Assembly (NCBI RefSeq): GCF_910589235.1
Contig: NC_060957.1
Span: 5,264,162-5,328,161, forward strand
DNA from: Vespa crabro
Lineage: Eukaryota > Arthropoda > Insecta > Hymenoptera > Vespidae
DNA length: 64,000 nucleotides
Direction of reading: 5' to 3'
The notes below the pieces were generated by a model. It did not search any database, was not told the origin of the DNA, and saw only the letters and a program-made list of their open reading frames with translations. Within the stretch, counting starts at the first letter, position 1. Each line of letters starts with the position of its first letter. A program made the position numbers and the translations under genes. Below, piece by piece: positions 50,871-63,284 of this stretch.

Positions 50871-51889
50871 CTTCACAAATCTGTATTCTGTCGATCTAAA
50901 TGTTATGTGCTAATGTTAAACATCGTGTAGGCGACACTAAATCTCTAACCGTAAAAGATGTGACCGATTTCGTCCCAAATATTGACAACTAAATTATTAA
51001 CATTCTGAAGTTCATTAACGCTTACCTAATTATACACGACTACTAATACGAACTACTAATTCTGGAAAATACACCATTATTTAGAAAAGTTATTAGACTG
51101 AAAATAATAAACAGAGCAAAAAACTTTAATAGATATATAGAAACACTCATTTTCGAATCGCCAATGCGTGAACTTAAGCGAATGTACATACTGCGTTAGT
51201 TGTTTACAATTAGTAAATAAATTAACATTTGTAAAACAAAATAAATAAGAAACTTCTAGAATTCATATTACTCAGTAATAAAAAACGTAAGTAATAAAAT
51301 TAAAAATAAATAAAAAAGTAATAAAAAACGATCTATAATAATAAAAAAAATATAGAGCATTCTAGAGAAAAGTTTTATGAAGAGGACATAAAATGAAGTC
51401 ATTTTCTATGGTTGAATAATCCTTGAATAGTCATTTGAAGATCATACAAAGATCACCTTCGATTTCTTAAATGGAAATCCCATTTTTTTCAATTCATATT
51501 CTTGTAGCTTATTTCGAGAGGTACTTAAAACATTCTAAAAAAATATTTTTTCATTGAATATTTTTCAAGTTAGAATGCTCGAAAATCACAGTATTATTGA
51601 CAATAAAATTATTCAAAGTGTACCGTGTGAGTTGTATGGTCAGTTTTTATACATAGTACCATATCAACTTTGAAATTTAATACCTTGATAGTATTTTGCG
51701 CGTAAGGCACAAAATTAGTAGTATTTTGGAAACTTTTCGATATCTTTGCATAAAAATACAATCAGAGCAAAAGAATAAAGAGTACAGAACTAAAGCGAAA
51801 ATAGTCCAATATATATATATATATATATATTAGTAAAAGCGATTAGATTAAATATGTAAACCATGTGTCTTTGAATGTATATTTTATAT
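50871..51889. other. No gene seen
   Basis: AT-rich unclassified DNA. It holds a TA run at 51809-51832 and nothing else I can support. Confidence 0.5.
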
Positions 51890-53090
51890 TAATATTTAGA
51901 TAAATTATTACTGTAACGCATCTAAAATCCGGAAAGTTAGATTACACAATCAGGTAATCTAATACTTCGTAATCACAATACTTCGAAGAGTTGTGTGAAC
52001 AACAAGAAACTCAAACAGGAAATCGATTGTTTTTTTCGTTATTCGAAGAAATCGTTCAATACATTAGAATTTTAATAAGTAACGTCGATTGTAGTACACA
52101 AGTGACGAATGTATTAAATTCGATTTTATTTTCGCCAGTACTTAATTCCCATCCTTAATTCTTCATTTTAGGTAGATAACTCCAACCAATCATCAAGTCT
52201 CGTGATAAGTAGGCTTCACTTATTGAAATAGAAAGAAAAAATGGTACGCAAAGTGAGGCGTAGGTTACATTTATTAATAGTCAAATACAAAAAAGAATAT
52301 GATATTTCAAACTAGTACAATTAGATCAAAAGCTATAAACAAAAACTGTATTATCACCCAAGATATGTCACCATACGATCTCCGAGTAAAAGAGTACGTT
52401 AAGAGGGGAAATAGGTTTAGATGACTCAAAAAATTGAATTTTTTTTATTCCATAAATTGTTAGTAAAACTATTCAAAAATATGTTCTCAAAGTTTCAAAT
52501 AAAAATTTCAATTCATTCTGATGTTATGAGCGGTTAAGTCAGCGTCCCTCGTTAAACCGGCCTGCCAAAAGGCACGGTGAAAGCTTTTCTAATGGGAAAT
52601 GTTCGCAAATAAAAGCACGATAAAAGGGAAAGATGAAGTTCCATGGGTAGAAAATCCTAGTACTTTTTTTATCGGTATTGCATTCTTTCATATAAGCACG
52701 AATATATTAGATTGACATATTGTATTAAGAAAATTATAAGATCCAAACGAATTGTATAATTTTATTAAAGTTAGTCGTGAATAAGACCTACCGATATAAC
52801 GAGTACGAATCATATACTTTTTCCATCAATATGATTTATATAGCAAAAGATAATACCCAATTATCTACTATAATTTTCAAATATTTATCAGGTTTGAAAT
52901 ATTTCCTTTGTCGAATATCAACCCAACACACATAGATAACTAATGCCGTATTAGATTTCTTACATCACGTTTTCTTTAAATGTTTCAGCAATTTCGAAAA
53001 ATTTACCATTATTTGCCATTGTAATTTTCATATCTTCTAACATCGTGATATGATCGCCGTTAACAACGTGTATTTCTTTTGAGTAGTGAA
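51890..53090 (-). pseudogene. Synthase 3'-end relic with duplicated flank
   Basis: 52960-53085 is a decayed copy of the last synthase exon (compare 38965-39085): catatcttctaacatcgtga and atcgccgttaacaacgtgta survive almost intact, and the His region of the thioesterase is still readable. To its left, 51890-52760 repeats the 3' flank of the intact gene (37980-38760). The rest of the gene body is missing: homology stops just after 53085, next to non-synthase sequence. Together with the exon-1 relic at 49007-49196 it marks a former synthase copy here. Confidence 0.78.
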
Positions 53091-53439
53091 AGTAGATACC
53101 AAAATAATGTAATATACAAAATTTCTTATCTTATAAAACGCTATTTAATCCCAATTACATCAAAGAGAAATTATTTTTCTGATTTCGCCAAGTGTTTTAA
53201 TTACGTTACGAGAAATTTATATATAACTCTATACGACTTTACAATTTACAAAGCAAAACGTAATGTAAGACATCCGACCTAGGTTTATCGACGGGTGACC
53301 TGAATTCAATTATAGAATTATAGAATACATGCAATTCTATGCGTGAAGTAATATTATAAAATTTTATATAGATTGAATTAAGATTACATTTAGATTATGT
53401 TTGCATTACATCAGAGTTGCATTATAATGTGTCTGCATT

Positions 53440-53975
53440 TAATACATACATAGTATGAAAGAAGCATCAGTTAGTTGTTGTGTGTATGCATGAGATAAGT
53501 CGATCAGTGGTCGAACGAAAATATGATCTGCTCTTTATGAAAAGGAAAAGTTTATTTATGAAAGGAAAAGAGAAAGCTGAGATATTAGAAGTAAGAATAA
53601 GAGGTAAGTGTAGCATAAGTGAAATAAGCAACAAATAAAACAAAGCAATAGGAATTTCTGAATGCGTTGTACGTGAGTGAGGATAATGTAAGTGCGGATA
53701 AATGAAGCTACGGGGTAGACATGATAAAAGGACAACACAGGGCTGTCTTGAATAAACCAAGTAAAGAGTAACGAGAACAAAAGGCGATCTTGAGTAGACC
53801 AAGCACAGAGTAAAGAGAACATAGAACGATCTAAAAGTAAAGAGTTAAGAGGAAAGAATTGTACTATTGTAATATATTAACTAATAAAATCTTCATTAAC
53901 CCTAAGAGTAGGTGATTCGAATTTCGTCAGTCTGTATCTTCCAGTTAGGATTACAAAAAATATTGTACACATATA
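53440..53975 (+). repeat. R1 repeat, copy e
   Basis: The most complete single copy not split by piggyBac: gt-rich start, gcatgagataagt, tgatctgctctttatg, GA-rich part, gcataagtgaaataagcaac, two accaagtaaagagtaac-like units, and the conserved tail tcagtctgtatcttccagtt ... acaaaaaatattgtaca. No open frame of note. Confidence 0.78.
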
Positions 53976-54429
53976 TTTTTTTAAATATCACAGAAAAGTC
54001 GACCTAAATTTTATATCTTTGCAGAGAATCTTTTTCGTATGAAGTAATAGTCATTATCATTGAATTTCTATATAAACAACATTCTATCAATGATACTACA
54101 ATGAATGCTTTAGTAATAAGCAATTATAATAGAGGAAATGAGGTATATGTATGAGTGAATACATATAATAAAAATGCTTTACGCATCATATATAAAATTT
54201 CATTTCATAAAAAAATTCTTTGTTTCTATTATTATTATAGATTATTTATTTTTATCTTTTTTTATTCTTTATTAAAAAAATTTTGAATAAGCAAATTGAA
54301 AAAATATATTCTCTTTACTATAATTACGTTTAATTGAGATGTCATTTTTAGGTAAAAATTCCTGAAGAAATAATTTGCCTTGACTGAAGTTTTGTATACT
54401 GCATTATTTTAATATTTATTTTACAAACA

Positions 54430-54670
54430 TGAACTACGATATGGGGAATACTATCCCCATCATGCGTCTATCGTATCGATGTATAAACTTGTTGATTATT
54501 CTCCTCTTACGCGTATATAATAATTGGTTTTGTTAAGTAGAGTAAGTAGTTTAGTAGACTGTGAACATACACTTTTAGTCTTTCATTTTTTGATGGTAGA
54601 GTGCGCGTCTCGCAGTGACCGTGTTAGATAGACGTCGGTACACATTTGTTTTGCAATAAATGTATAGAAA
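54430..54670 (+). repeat. Possible solo LTR (weak)
   Basis: Contains in LTR-like order a TATA-like tatataataattgg at 54513, a CG-containing segment (gtgcgcgtctcgcagtgacc, 54601-54620) typical of a transcribed leader, and AATAAA near 54656. No second copy or internal region is visible in the window, so the class is inference. Confidence 0.25.
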
Positions 54671-55461
54671 ATAATAAATAAAATTGATATAAGAATTAGT
54701 ATATAAATCTGCGACAAAAAATAAGAATTTGTCGAATATTTTCTTCAAAATATTAGTGAATACTTATATATTATATTCTTTTAATACAAATTAAAACATG
54801 AGTTTATTTTCGTACTAGATATAAAGTAGAACTCCCAATGCTTTTTTTACGTAGTTTCTCCAGTAGAACTAATTCACTCTATATTACTTCGACTTTTATT
54901 ATTACTACTACTATTATTACTATTACTGATAATAATAATAAAAATGTATTTAAATATTATTTATATACGTCTAGATATTATTTAATAAATTTTATATTAT
55001 AATAGAAAATTACCTCCGACTGATTGTGAGTAAGAAACAATGTGGAAACAAATGCATAACGATCATAAGATAGTAAAACAAGGAGAAAATTACGTCTATC
55101 TTTTTAGTGTATAAAATGTAAAATAAACCATACATTTTTCGAAAATTTAATATTTTAGAAACTCAGATGCCTTGACATAAACGATTAAACATGTATTTTC
55201 TTTGCTATAGTATCATCTGGCTAAAACTTATTAAAATGATCGAGAGAATTTCCGGAACTTCTTCGTACGAGCATCGTGAAACGTATTTCTTTGCGTTTGA
55301 AAATGTTCAAAAAATCTGAGCATTATCTATTTATGCACACAACCAAGCAACAATCGCTACTTCACGGATATAAACATACACTATTCAAGCGTATATATGA
55401 AAATCAGTAGTGAGAATACGAGCTTCATTTCTTTTGCCGCAAATTTCGAGGAGCGCCACAA

Positions 55462-55574
55462 TACTAAACTTTATCTTCGCAAAAAATGTCGAAAATAGCA
55501 TTTATGCCATCAATGAGAACAGAAGTGAGCCTTAATCAATTTTGATAAACAAGATCTCATTGTAAAGTTTAGTA
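55462..55574. repeat. Nested inverted repeat
   Basis: tactaaacttta at 55462-55473 is the exact reverse complement of taaagtttagta at 55563-55574. Inside it, caatgag near 55512 pairs with ctcattg near 55556. The RNA or single strand could form a long interrupted hairpin. Confidence 0.6.
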
Positions 55575-56563
55575 TATTGTAGTCTAGCATATAGATATCA
55601 AATTTGTGAAAAAGCTTTTTATTTGTGTATAAACTATTCTTCAAAAATATCATTTTTTACAAAACCAGTGGTAATGAATAACCTTAACGAAGTAGAATAC
55701 GAGGGTTGCGTAGATGGGGGGATCTTGGAGGGATCTAGGAGAAATGGAATTATTGGTGGGATTTGGTATTTGCGGCAATAAACTTTTGAATTCCTAAAGC
55801 CATATAATAATAATAATATACAGTTAGAGAAACATACAAATTTAAAAATATACGAACATGAGAATTGATACATTTATATCTTCTAAATCCATTTTTAAAA
55901 AAATGATATATTTTTCTACAGTGACTATGTTTCAATATTGTGTATGTAAATATTTATTTTTGCTCTTCACTATCTTTTTTTATCACCGAAAGATGATATG
56001 GTATAAATCATTTTTTGAATCGTATACAAGAAATAAAGTACATGTCGCACTTGAAATTGTTAAAAATATTGTCATAGAAATTTTTCATTAAGATCTTTTA
56101 GAAATAAATTTTCTTAGTATAATTATACAAGTACCGAGATGATAAATACTCTATATGTAAATTAGTACATTAGTCATTCCTAATTACTGCGTACGAACAA
56201 AAATATTAATTCAAAGCTTAATTTTTTCATAAAATTTGGGTTTATCTTTACTACAGAGTTATTTTTTTCTTCAACGATATATATCCAATACGATCATTCG
56301 CAACTTATCATTTACGTATGCGTAATTGCTTCATGAATAAAATTCTTGAAATAATATGAATGTTTGCTATATTACTTCGTCGCGCAATCATGCTCAATAC
56401 TAATTATTAATATAAAAGCCTTAATCTATGTTTATAATTTCTTAATCCTATTTTTATCCTATCTAGATACAAAATGTTGTATAATTGTTCTTTATAATCG
56501 GATATAAAGTTTAGGCTATTCGCAGAAATATTAGTTATAAAACAGGCTATAAAATTTCAAATG

Positions 56564-56598
56564 AAAGAGAGAGAGAGAGAGAGAGAGGGAGGGAGGAA
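56564..56598. repeat. GA microsatellite
   Basis: GA run passing into GGGA units. Confidence 0.85.
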
Positions 56599-57339
56599 TG
56601 TGTAGGGTTAGAGAGAGGATCGGTATACGATGTGAAGTATGGAGCGAGAGAAACAAGAGTGAAATTGGTCTCAAAAGGGATGCATACACATAACGCGATG
56701 GTATCGTGATTTTTAGATTCGACAGAGTGATTTTGAATCTAGGTCATGGTAAAAAATTTTCTTTCGTAAATACCACCGATTTTCAATCTTCCATTACTTA
56801 AATATTATCTTAAGAATATTTTTGCATCGACGACCGAATCTCTATCTAGCGATAAAACTTTTATTTTACACTTCGAATTATATAACGTCACATATGACGA
56901 AGTAATGCAAATGCTTGCTATATACATACATATACTATTTCTTCGCTTTAAATGTTTTATTCATCATGCTTAACAAGGGAATATATTAGTTACTTAATAA
57001 TTCTGAAAATACACACAATTATTTCAGTGAACTTTTATAAATATATATAATTAACTGTATGAAAAAATAAATTCTTAAATAAATAACTATTGATATTCTT
57101 TATTGGTACATTGCAAATAAAACTATGTGAATTAGTTGCAAAAAGAATGTTAAAATTGTATAGTTTTCAATATGTTATTTGTAGATCAAATTTATTTTGT
57201 TTATTGGTTATCTTATTTATTTTTAACTGGACATAGTTTATTATTCTGCAATGCGAACACTTGTTTCTTCCATCATTGGAAGAAATAGAAAAGTACAATT
57301 TGCAAATAAGTAGACGGAAATTTTAAACATATTTGTTAA

Positions 57340-58756
57340 TTAAAGGGTTAGTATTTCTGATGCTCGCGATTCTAACAAATGTTCCATCGAATTAACATCT
57401 TTACACCATCCATCGAGTCGTTGGACCATCCCAGCAATTTGACTACGATCTAATACTCGAGGTTGAACCCAAGTCATATGAACAGTTCCTGCAACTTGAT
57501 CAATAGCACCACGTACTAAACCTTGAGCTAGAGCCTTCATTACTAATAATTCAACTTCTCCTAAAGGTAAACGAGTTTCCTGTGATATTTCTGTAAATGT
57601 TAACTGTCGGTTATTTGCTTGACGCTTGAAAGTCATTTCCATGAGACATAAGAGGGATATCTTTTGTCTTAATTTTAATTCTTGTGCTGCTAAATCAGCA
57701 ACTTTACTCCATTGTGGTTTTAATTTTTCCAATGCGACAATATCACCAGCATTGAAAGCTTGTAATAAATCTATCAACCAGGAGTTAGGTGTATCTTTCA
57801 ATGATTCTAAAACTGGATGGGCAAGTAATTCCCCGAGATTGTAAACTCCTTCTCCTAATAATGCAGCAAGTCCAAGGAAAAATGCATGCTGTTCTTGTTC
57901 CTGTCTATCCAAGCTATGTAAATCAATACATCCTAGGTATCTGTAAAATAAAAACTAAGTTGTATTAAAACATGTAATGAAATTATAAGCACTATTTTTT
58001 CAAGAAACAAACCTTAATGCAGTACGATAATATTCTGCGTGTTTTCCTTGCAATCTATACAATCTACTAGCCAGAAGATAAAATCTGCCATGAACAGTGG
58101 TAACTCCATCAGCATTATCAAGCATGATTTCAACATCTTCTATAATTTTTTTTGCTAGCTCTTGATTATTTAATTTGTCAAGTAAAATTTGTCCTGTAAG
58201 AACTTTGCATAGAGCTACTGCCTCATTATTGCTTTTAACTTTGGATTCTGTTTTCTCTAAGAATTTGATCGCTTCTTGTTTATCTTGAAATTGTTGTATT
58301 ACATGCGCCATTATTTCAACCAATGACAATGGATTTATCCTTTGAAAAAAATAGACAAAATAATGAATGAACGTGACAACAATATAGAACATAAAATTAA
58401 GGTTATATATTTATTTGAAGATTGTTTTTTTATTTACTTACTTGTTTTCAAATGTTGACAGAAAATTAATATACAATTGTATAAGATTATCATTTTTTTG
58501 CAATAACGGATGTTTTACAAAGGTTTCCAATTTAAGAGTTAGTTGATGCCAAAGCCTGCAAGTCACCGGTCGGAAGAAAGCATACATTTATTTTTCTTCT
58601 TTGAAACTTACATTAATAAAGATATTTATCATGTAATTACCTCTTATTGTAAAGAGTATCGAGTTCCGCCCATTCTTCCGCCAATTCTTTATCTGAAACA
58701 TTTTGTTTTGATCTTAAAAATGTACTAACATCTTTCTGTGCTACGGTAGCCGCCAT
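57340..58756 (-). CDS. PSMD13: 26S proteasome regulatory subunit 13 (Rpn9)
   Basis: Non-ATPase subunit of the proteasome lid, which helps hold the lid together around the deubiquitinase. Four exons join in phase on the minus strand: 58756-58641, 58555-58442, 58339-58013 and 57940-57340, 385 codons, close to the human length of 376. The start ATG at 58756 gives MAATVAQKDVSTFLRSKQ. The middle is helical repeat (TPR-like) sequence such as LWHQLTLKLETFVKHPLL and YLGCIDLHSL. The C-terminal PCI domain covers roughly residues 220-350, with KLRQKISLLCLMEMTFKR, FTEISQETRLPLGEVELLVM and the winged-helix strand VHMTWVQPRVLD. No break seen. It is divergent from the SID-1-like gene. Confidence 0.95.
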
Positions 58757-59703
58757 GTTTAATAAAACTTGTATATCCGATCGAGAGATGATTGTCGAAT
58801 CATCCTCATGAACCAATGAAAGTTCGATAGATCGATATGCGTTTCTTTATGAAATCATTTCTATCGAGATTTCATTCGAGATTTTTATTTCGCTTATTAC
58901 GTTGTAAAAGTAGAGTTTAGAAGAAATTAAAATACTTATCAGATTACTATCTTTTCGTGAATATTTAAATGCAAATACGAATTTTTAATAAATCTATTAT
59001 TTAAAAGAAGATCATAGAATTGACCGAATATAATAATAATCTAATATCAATTCTTTCTTATCTTACGAAGTTATAGATAATTTAAATATGGCGAGATTTT
59101 TTGCAATAACGAATTATCTTGTTCTCCAAAGGTCGATTGATTAACTACTGAAATTTTGATCTTTAATTTAAACATATTGAAGTAATAATTCTGTATTTTA
59201 TTATTATTTATTCATTTTTTCTATAATTTTTCTTTTTACCAAATCCTCAATATGTAACGCCGATAAAATCATCTTGTGTCAAACAAAAATATTAAAAAGC
59301 TTATGTTAATATAATTGCATTATCAATGTGTAATTAATCAATTGTTAGAAACTGTCTGAAGAGCAGTTATTATTGTCAACTATTCAATATTAAAACAATT
59401 TTCATATGGCTAAAATAACCAATGCATAACAACATCAAAAAACGGAGGATGTGTGTGAGTGTAATATTTGGATGATTCATATATTTCATATATATGTTAA
59501 GAGAAATACTTAATGATAATTGATCATATTCTATTAGAAGAGTTGAACGTAAATGTTAACGTTATATATATAAATTTTAATTTACCATATATTGCAGCAA
59601 ATTATATTTATTTTTAAACAATATGAAGTAAATTATGTAGATGTTGTAAATTAATTAGTCTTTAATTATTAAAATTTTTATGTTAATAGGTACAAAAACG
59701 GAC
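58757..59703. promoter_or_regulatory. Shared 5' region of PSMD13 and SID-1-like gene
   Basis: 947 bp between two divergent start codons. It must hold the PSMD13 promoter and probably that of the SID-1-like gene, for which an acceptor-like ttaatag at 59683-59689 hints at an upstream untranslated exon. No clear core motif seen. Confidence 0.4.
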
Positions 59704-62700
59704 ATGTGGAAACTCCTGATATCGTCAATAGTGTTGATTGTTATTAGTATTTTAAGAACTAAGGCTGTTTTATTAGCTCCATCCTTTACTCCAATTGTTA
59801 TATCTGCAAACTATACACAAAATTATAATGCTACTATAAACAGCACCATCGAATATGTATTCTTATATCCTACGAAGAATGTAAAGTATACTATTATTAT
59901 TAAAAAAAAAAAGAATATATCATATAATTGATATGATTTCCTTTTTAGAACACATTATTAAAAACTGCACGAATACAAGTGCAAAGTGAAGCTACCTCTG
60001 ATTTGCCTTTGATTGTAGTTGTTCGGCAAGACAGAGGAATTCTATCTTGGCAGATTCCTCTTATTATTGAAAGTGTAAATTTTGATCCATTAAAATATAA
60101 TAAAACCAGTCGAACGTTATGTTCAACAAAATATTATAAAAGTGATTATCATGATACAGATGATCAAGATTTTATTTCTGTTAGTATATCTACAGCTAGT
60201 CACGTAAATATCTTTTTTAATCTTAGTGTAACAGAAGAAACAGATTTTAATATAAGGTAATTTGAACTGCATCATTATTTATTAGTTTTAGATTATTTAA
60301 AATATCTTATAGTTTACATTAATATCATTTGTTTTACAGGCTAAATGAAAAAAGAAGTGTAGAAATTTCTCCTTCAGAACCTATATATTATAGTTACATC
60401 TTTTCAGAAGAATTTCAAAGTTCATCTGTAATTGTTAGCGTTGAATCAGATAATGATATTTGCATGACATTCTCTATACAAAATGTATCCGTAAGTTACG
60501 CAATTTTTAAATGAAATGTTTGTTATATATCCTAATATAGTTATTCATATCTATATACATTCACACATATTTATATATTATTTTTTAGTGTCCAGTATTT
60601 GATTTAGAGCGGAATATTGAATTTTCTGGATATTGGCAAACTATAAGTCAGAAAGGTGGTATCACAGTATCTGTAAGTATTTCTTTTTCTTTTTTAAAAA
60701 AACAATGAAAATTTTTAAATAATGTAGATATTCATATATTTCAGAAAGAAGCATACCCTTTTGGATTTTTTGTTGTACTTGTAGTTAAAGGAGATGATAC
60801 AGATTGTAATGGTGTACTCAGCACCAGGTCACTTAGAAGTAAAAATATTACATTAACTATAAATGCCAGTATTACGAAAAAAGATTATGTTGTGGCTTCA
60901 TGTACAGCAGCATTTGTAATTATTATATTTTGTGGATGTTGTGTAGTAGCTGTGATTGTAGGTAAAATTAGAGAAGGTAAAAAGCTTCGGGAAGAATTGT
61001 TAACTGACAGAGACAATGAAATTAGTCAAAATATTCAAAGTCCTTCGACTTTAGAAGAGGTATAAAGTTAGAATTCTATAAAGCATTTAATTTTCTATTA
61101 TTTTATATTTTGTTATAAACATTTATTTTTAGATTGGTCCTAGTCAATGGGCAACAATTGAAGAAGATTCTTCATTAGATGAAGATGATATTGATATGAT
61201 GGAAGATGCTCTTTCAGATAAAGAAGTAATACGAACAAAAACTGTGCTCTCAGTTTGTGATCTAGCACGGAAAGAACCAAAAATTTTAAAACATAAATCG
61301 CGCTTGTATTTATATTACCTAGCAACTGTTGCTATTTTTTATACATTACCTGTTTTACAACTGGTAATAACATATGAACGAGTGCTTCATGCTACTGGAA
61401 ATCAGGATATGTGTTATTATAATTTCTTATGTGCACATCCATTAGGATTAATATCTGATTTTAATCACGTTTTTTCAAACTGTGGATATGTTCTGCTTGG
61501 TTTATTATTTATATTTTTAACGTATACACGAGAATTAGATGAATCAGATAAACAAAAAACAAAATGTTATGGAATACCACAGCATTATGGACTTTTCTAT
61601 GCAATGGGTACTGCACTCATAATGGAAGGTGTTCTTTCAGGAAGTTATCATGTCTGTCCAAGTCGTAGTAATTTTCAGTTTGGTAATATAATATTGACAT
61701 ATTATTTTATATTTTAACTTTTTTTATAATTTTGTTAAGAAAATATTATTGTATGTTTTTATATGGATTTCAGATACTAGTTTTATGTACATAATAGCAG
61801 TATTATGCATGATAAAAATTTATCAAACTCGTCATCCTGACATAAACGCTAGAGCTCCAGTAACCTTCGGAACATTGGCCCTTATTATACTTCTAGGATT
61901 AGTTGGAGTCTTAGATGGTTCTACATACTTTTGGGCAATATTTACCACTACGCATTTATTTGCCTGTTTGAATTTAACAGCTCAAATATATTACATGGGA
62001 CGTTGGAGATGTAATAGAGGCCTTTTTACTAGAGTTTATCAAGTATGCTTTTTTTTTTAATATTATGTTAGTTCCATGTTGACATTTTAAATATTTCATT
62101 ATATATTTTGTTTTGTAGACATTAAAAAACGACGCACGTTATGGAGTAACATATTTATTCCGGCCACTTTATGTTGGAAGATTTGCAATGCTTGTTATAG
62201 CAAATTTGTGTAATATTGGTTTATCAGTATATGGTAATCTATATCATGAGAAAAATTTCGCTACATTTCTATTAGCGATTTTAATGTCTAATTTAATTTT
62301 ATATACATTATTTTATATAATAATGAAGGTAATTATTAAAAATAATTTTTCAGATCATTAATCCATATTTGTTGAGATTACTTAATTTTTTTTAATATAA
62401 TAATTATTTCTTTACAGTTGTGTCATAAAGAAAGAATCTTATTTAAACCATTAATGTACATCATATTAGCAGTCTTATTCTGGGCAGCTGCATTATATTT
62501 CTTCATACATAAAACGATATCCTGGAATCTTACTCCCGCCCAATCACGTCTTTTTAATAAGCCTTGCATATTATTAAACTTTTTCGATTCTCACGATATT
62601 TGGCACTTCTTATCGGCATTTGCAATGTTCTTCTCGTTTATGATTTTACTTACCTTAGATGATGATCTTGTTGATGTACATCGAAGTCAAATTCCAGTTT

Positions 62701-62705
62701 TTTAA
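59704..62705 (+). CDS. SID-1-like transmembrane protein (SIDT family)
   Basis: Member of the SID-1/SIDT family, multi-pass proteins linked to dsRNA uptake in nematodes and to lipid or nucleic-acid handling in other animals. Nine exons join in phase: 59704-59880, 59949-60256, 60340-60490, 60589-60672, 60745-61059, 61133-61682, 61774-62042, 62119-62328, 62418-62705; 783 codons. The start ATG at 59704 begins a signal peptide (MWKLLISSIVLIVISIL). A large extracellular domain follows with several N-glycosylation sites (NYT, NAT, NST near residues 36-47). The first membrane segment is at about 289-313 (VVASCTAAFVIIIFCGCC), then a charged cytoplasmic loop, then the polytopic core. The family's metal-site residues are visible: SDFNHVFSN (about 453-461) and FFDSHDIWHFLSA (His 747 and His 751), as in the CREST superfamily. 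Intact. Flies lack this gene; many other insects keep it. Confidence 0.93.
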
Positions 62706-63284
62706 AGTTATATAAATAAATTGAGATCATGTATCTAATGTAAAATTTATGCAAGTTTAAGACTGCATATAATGTATATAATATAAAAGACAAATAATTA
62801 AAGATGATATAAAATTTACATGGCTATTATCTTAAAATACTACTATTTTTGTTATAGAAATTTTTTAATCTTTTCCCTACAAATCCTTAACACTAGATTT
62901 ACCAACCAGTCAAAATGACTGATTTCAACTGGTTTTATAAAAATTTCTATTTTAATTTTCATCACATGTTATTTCAAGGCATTATGATTTTTTCTATTAC
63001 ATATATACATATGATCAATTTTATAGATTCCTTTTTCCTTTTTTTTTTTTTTTTTTTTTTTTTTGAGATACATATGAGGCATACCTTAATATACCGGAAT
63101 AATTGTCAATAATTCTAGTGTTAAAAACAATTATGATTGAATCAATCATATGCCATCAAAAAATTATACTATACCTGTATAATTACTATCGACAAGTGAG
63201 AATATCACGTGAATGTCTGTACAAAGAATTACTTCTAATAAAATTACATACACCAGGTACGCAGAGGCACAAGATTTTCACGAA
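62706..63284. other. Tail-to-tail intergenic region
   Basis: Between the stop codons of the SID-1-like gene and acetyl-CoA carboxylase. An AATAAA at 62716-62721 follows the first stop closely. A run of about 33 T residues lies at 63032-63064. No other feature. Confidence 0.6.

Larger units (their letters stand above)
53976..57339. other. Intergenic, no gene seen
   Basis: About 3.4 kb of AT-rich DNA. I note a possible solo LTR near 54430-54670, a nested inverted repeat at 55462-55574 and a GA microsatellite at 56564-56598. The right end should include the PSMD13 3' untranslated region; an AATAAA on the minus strand lies at 57099-57104. Confidence 0.55.
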
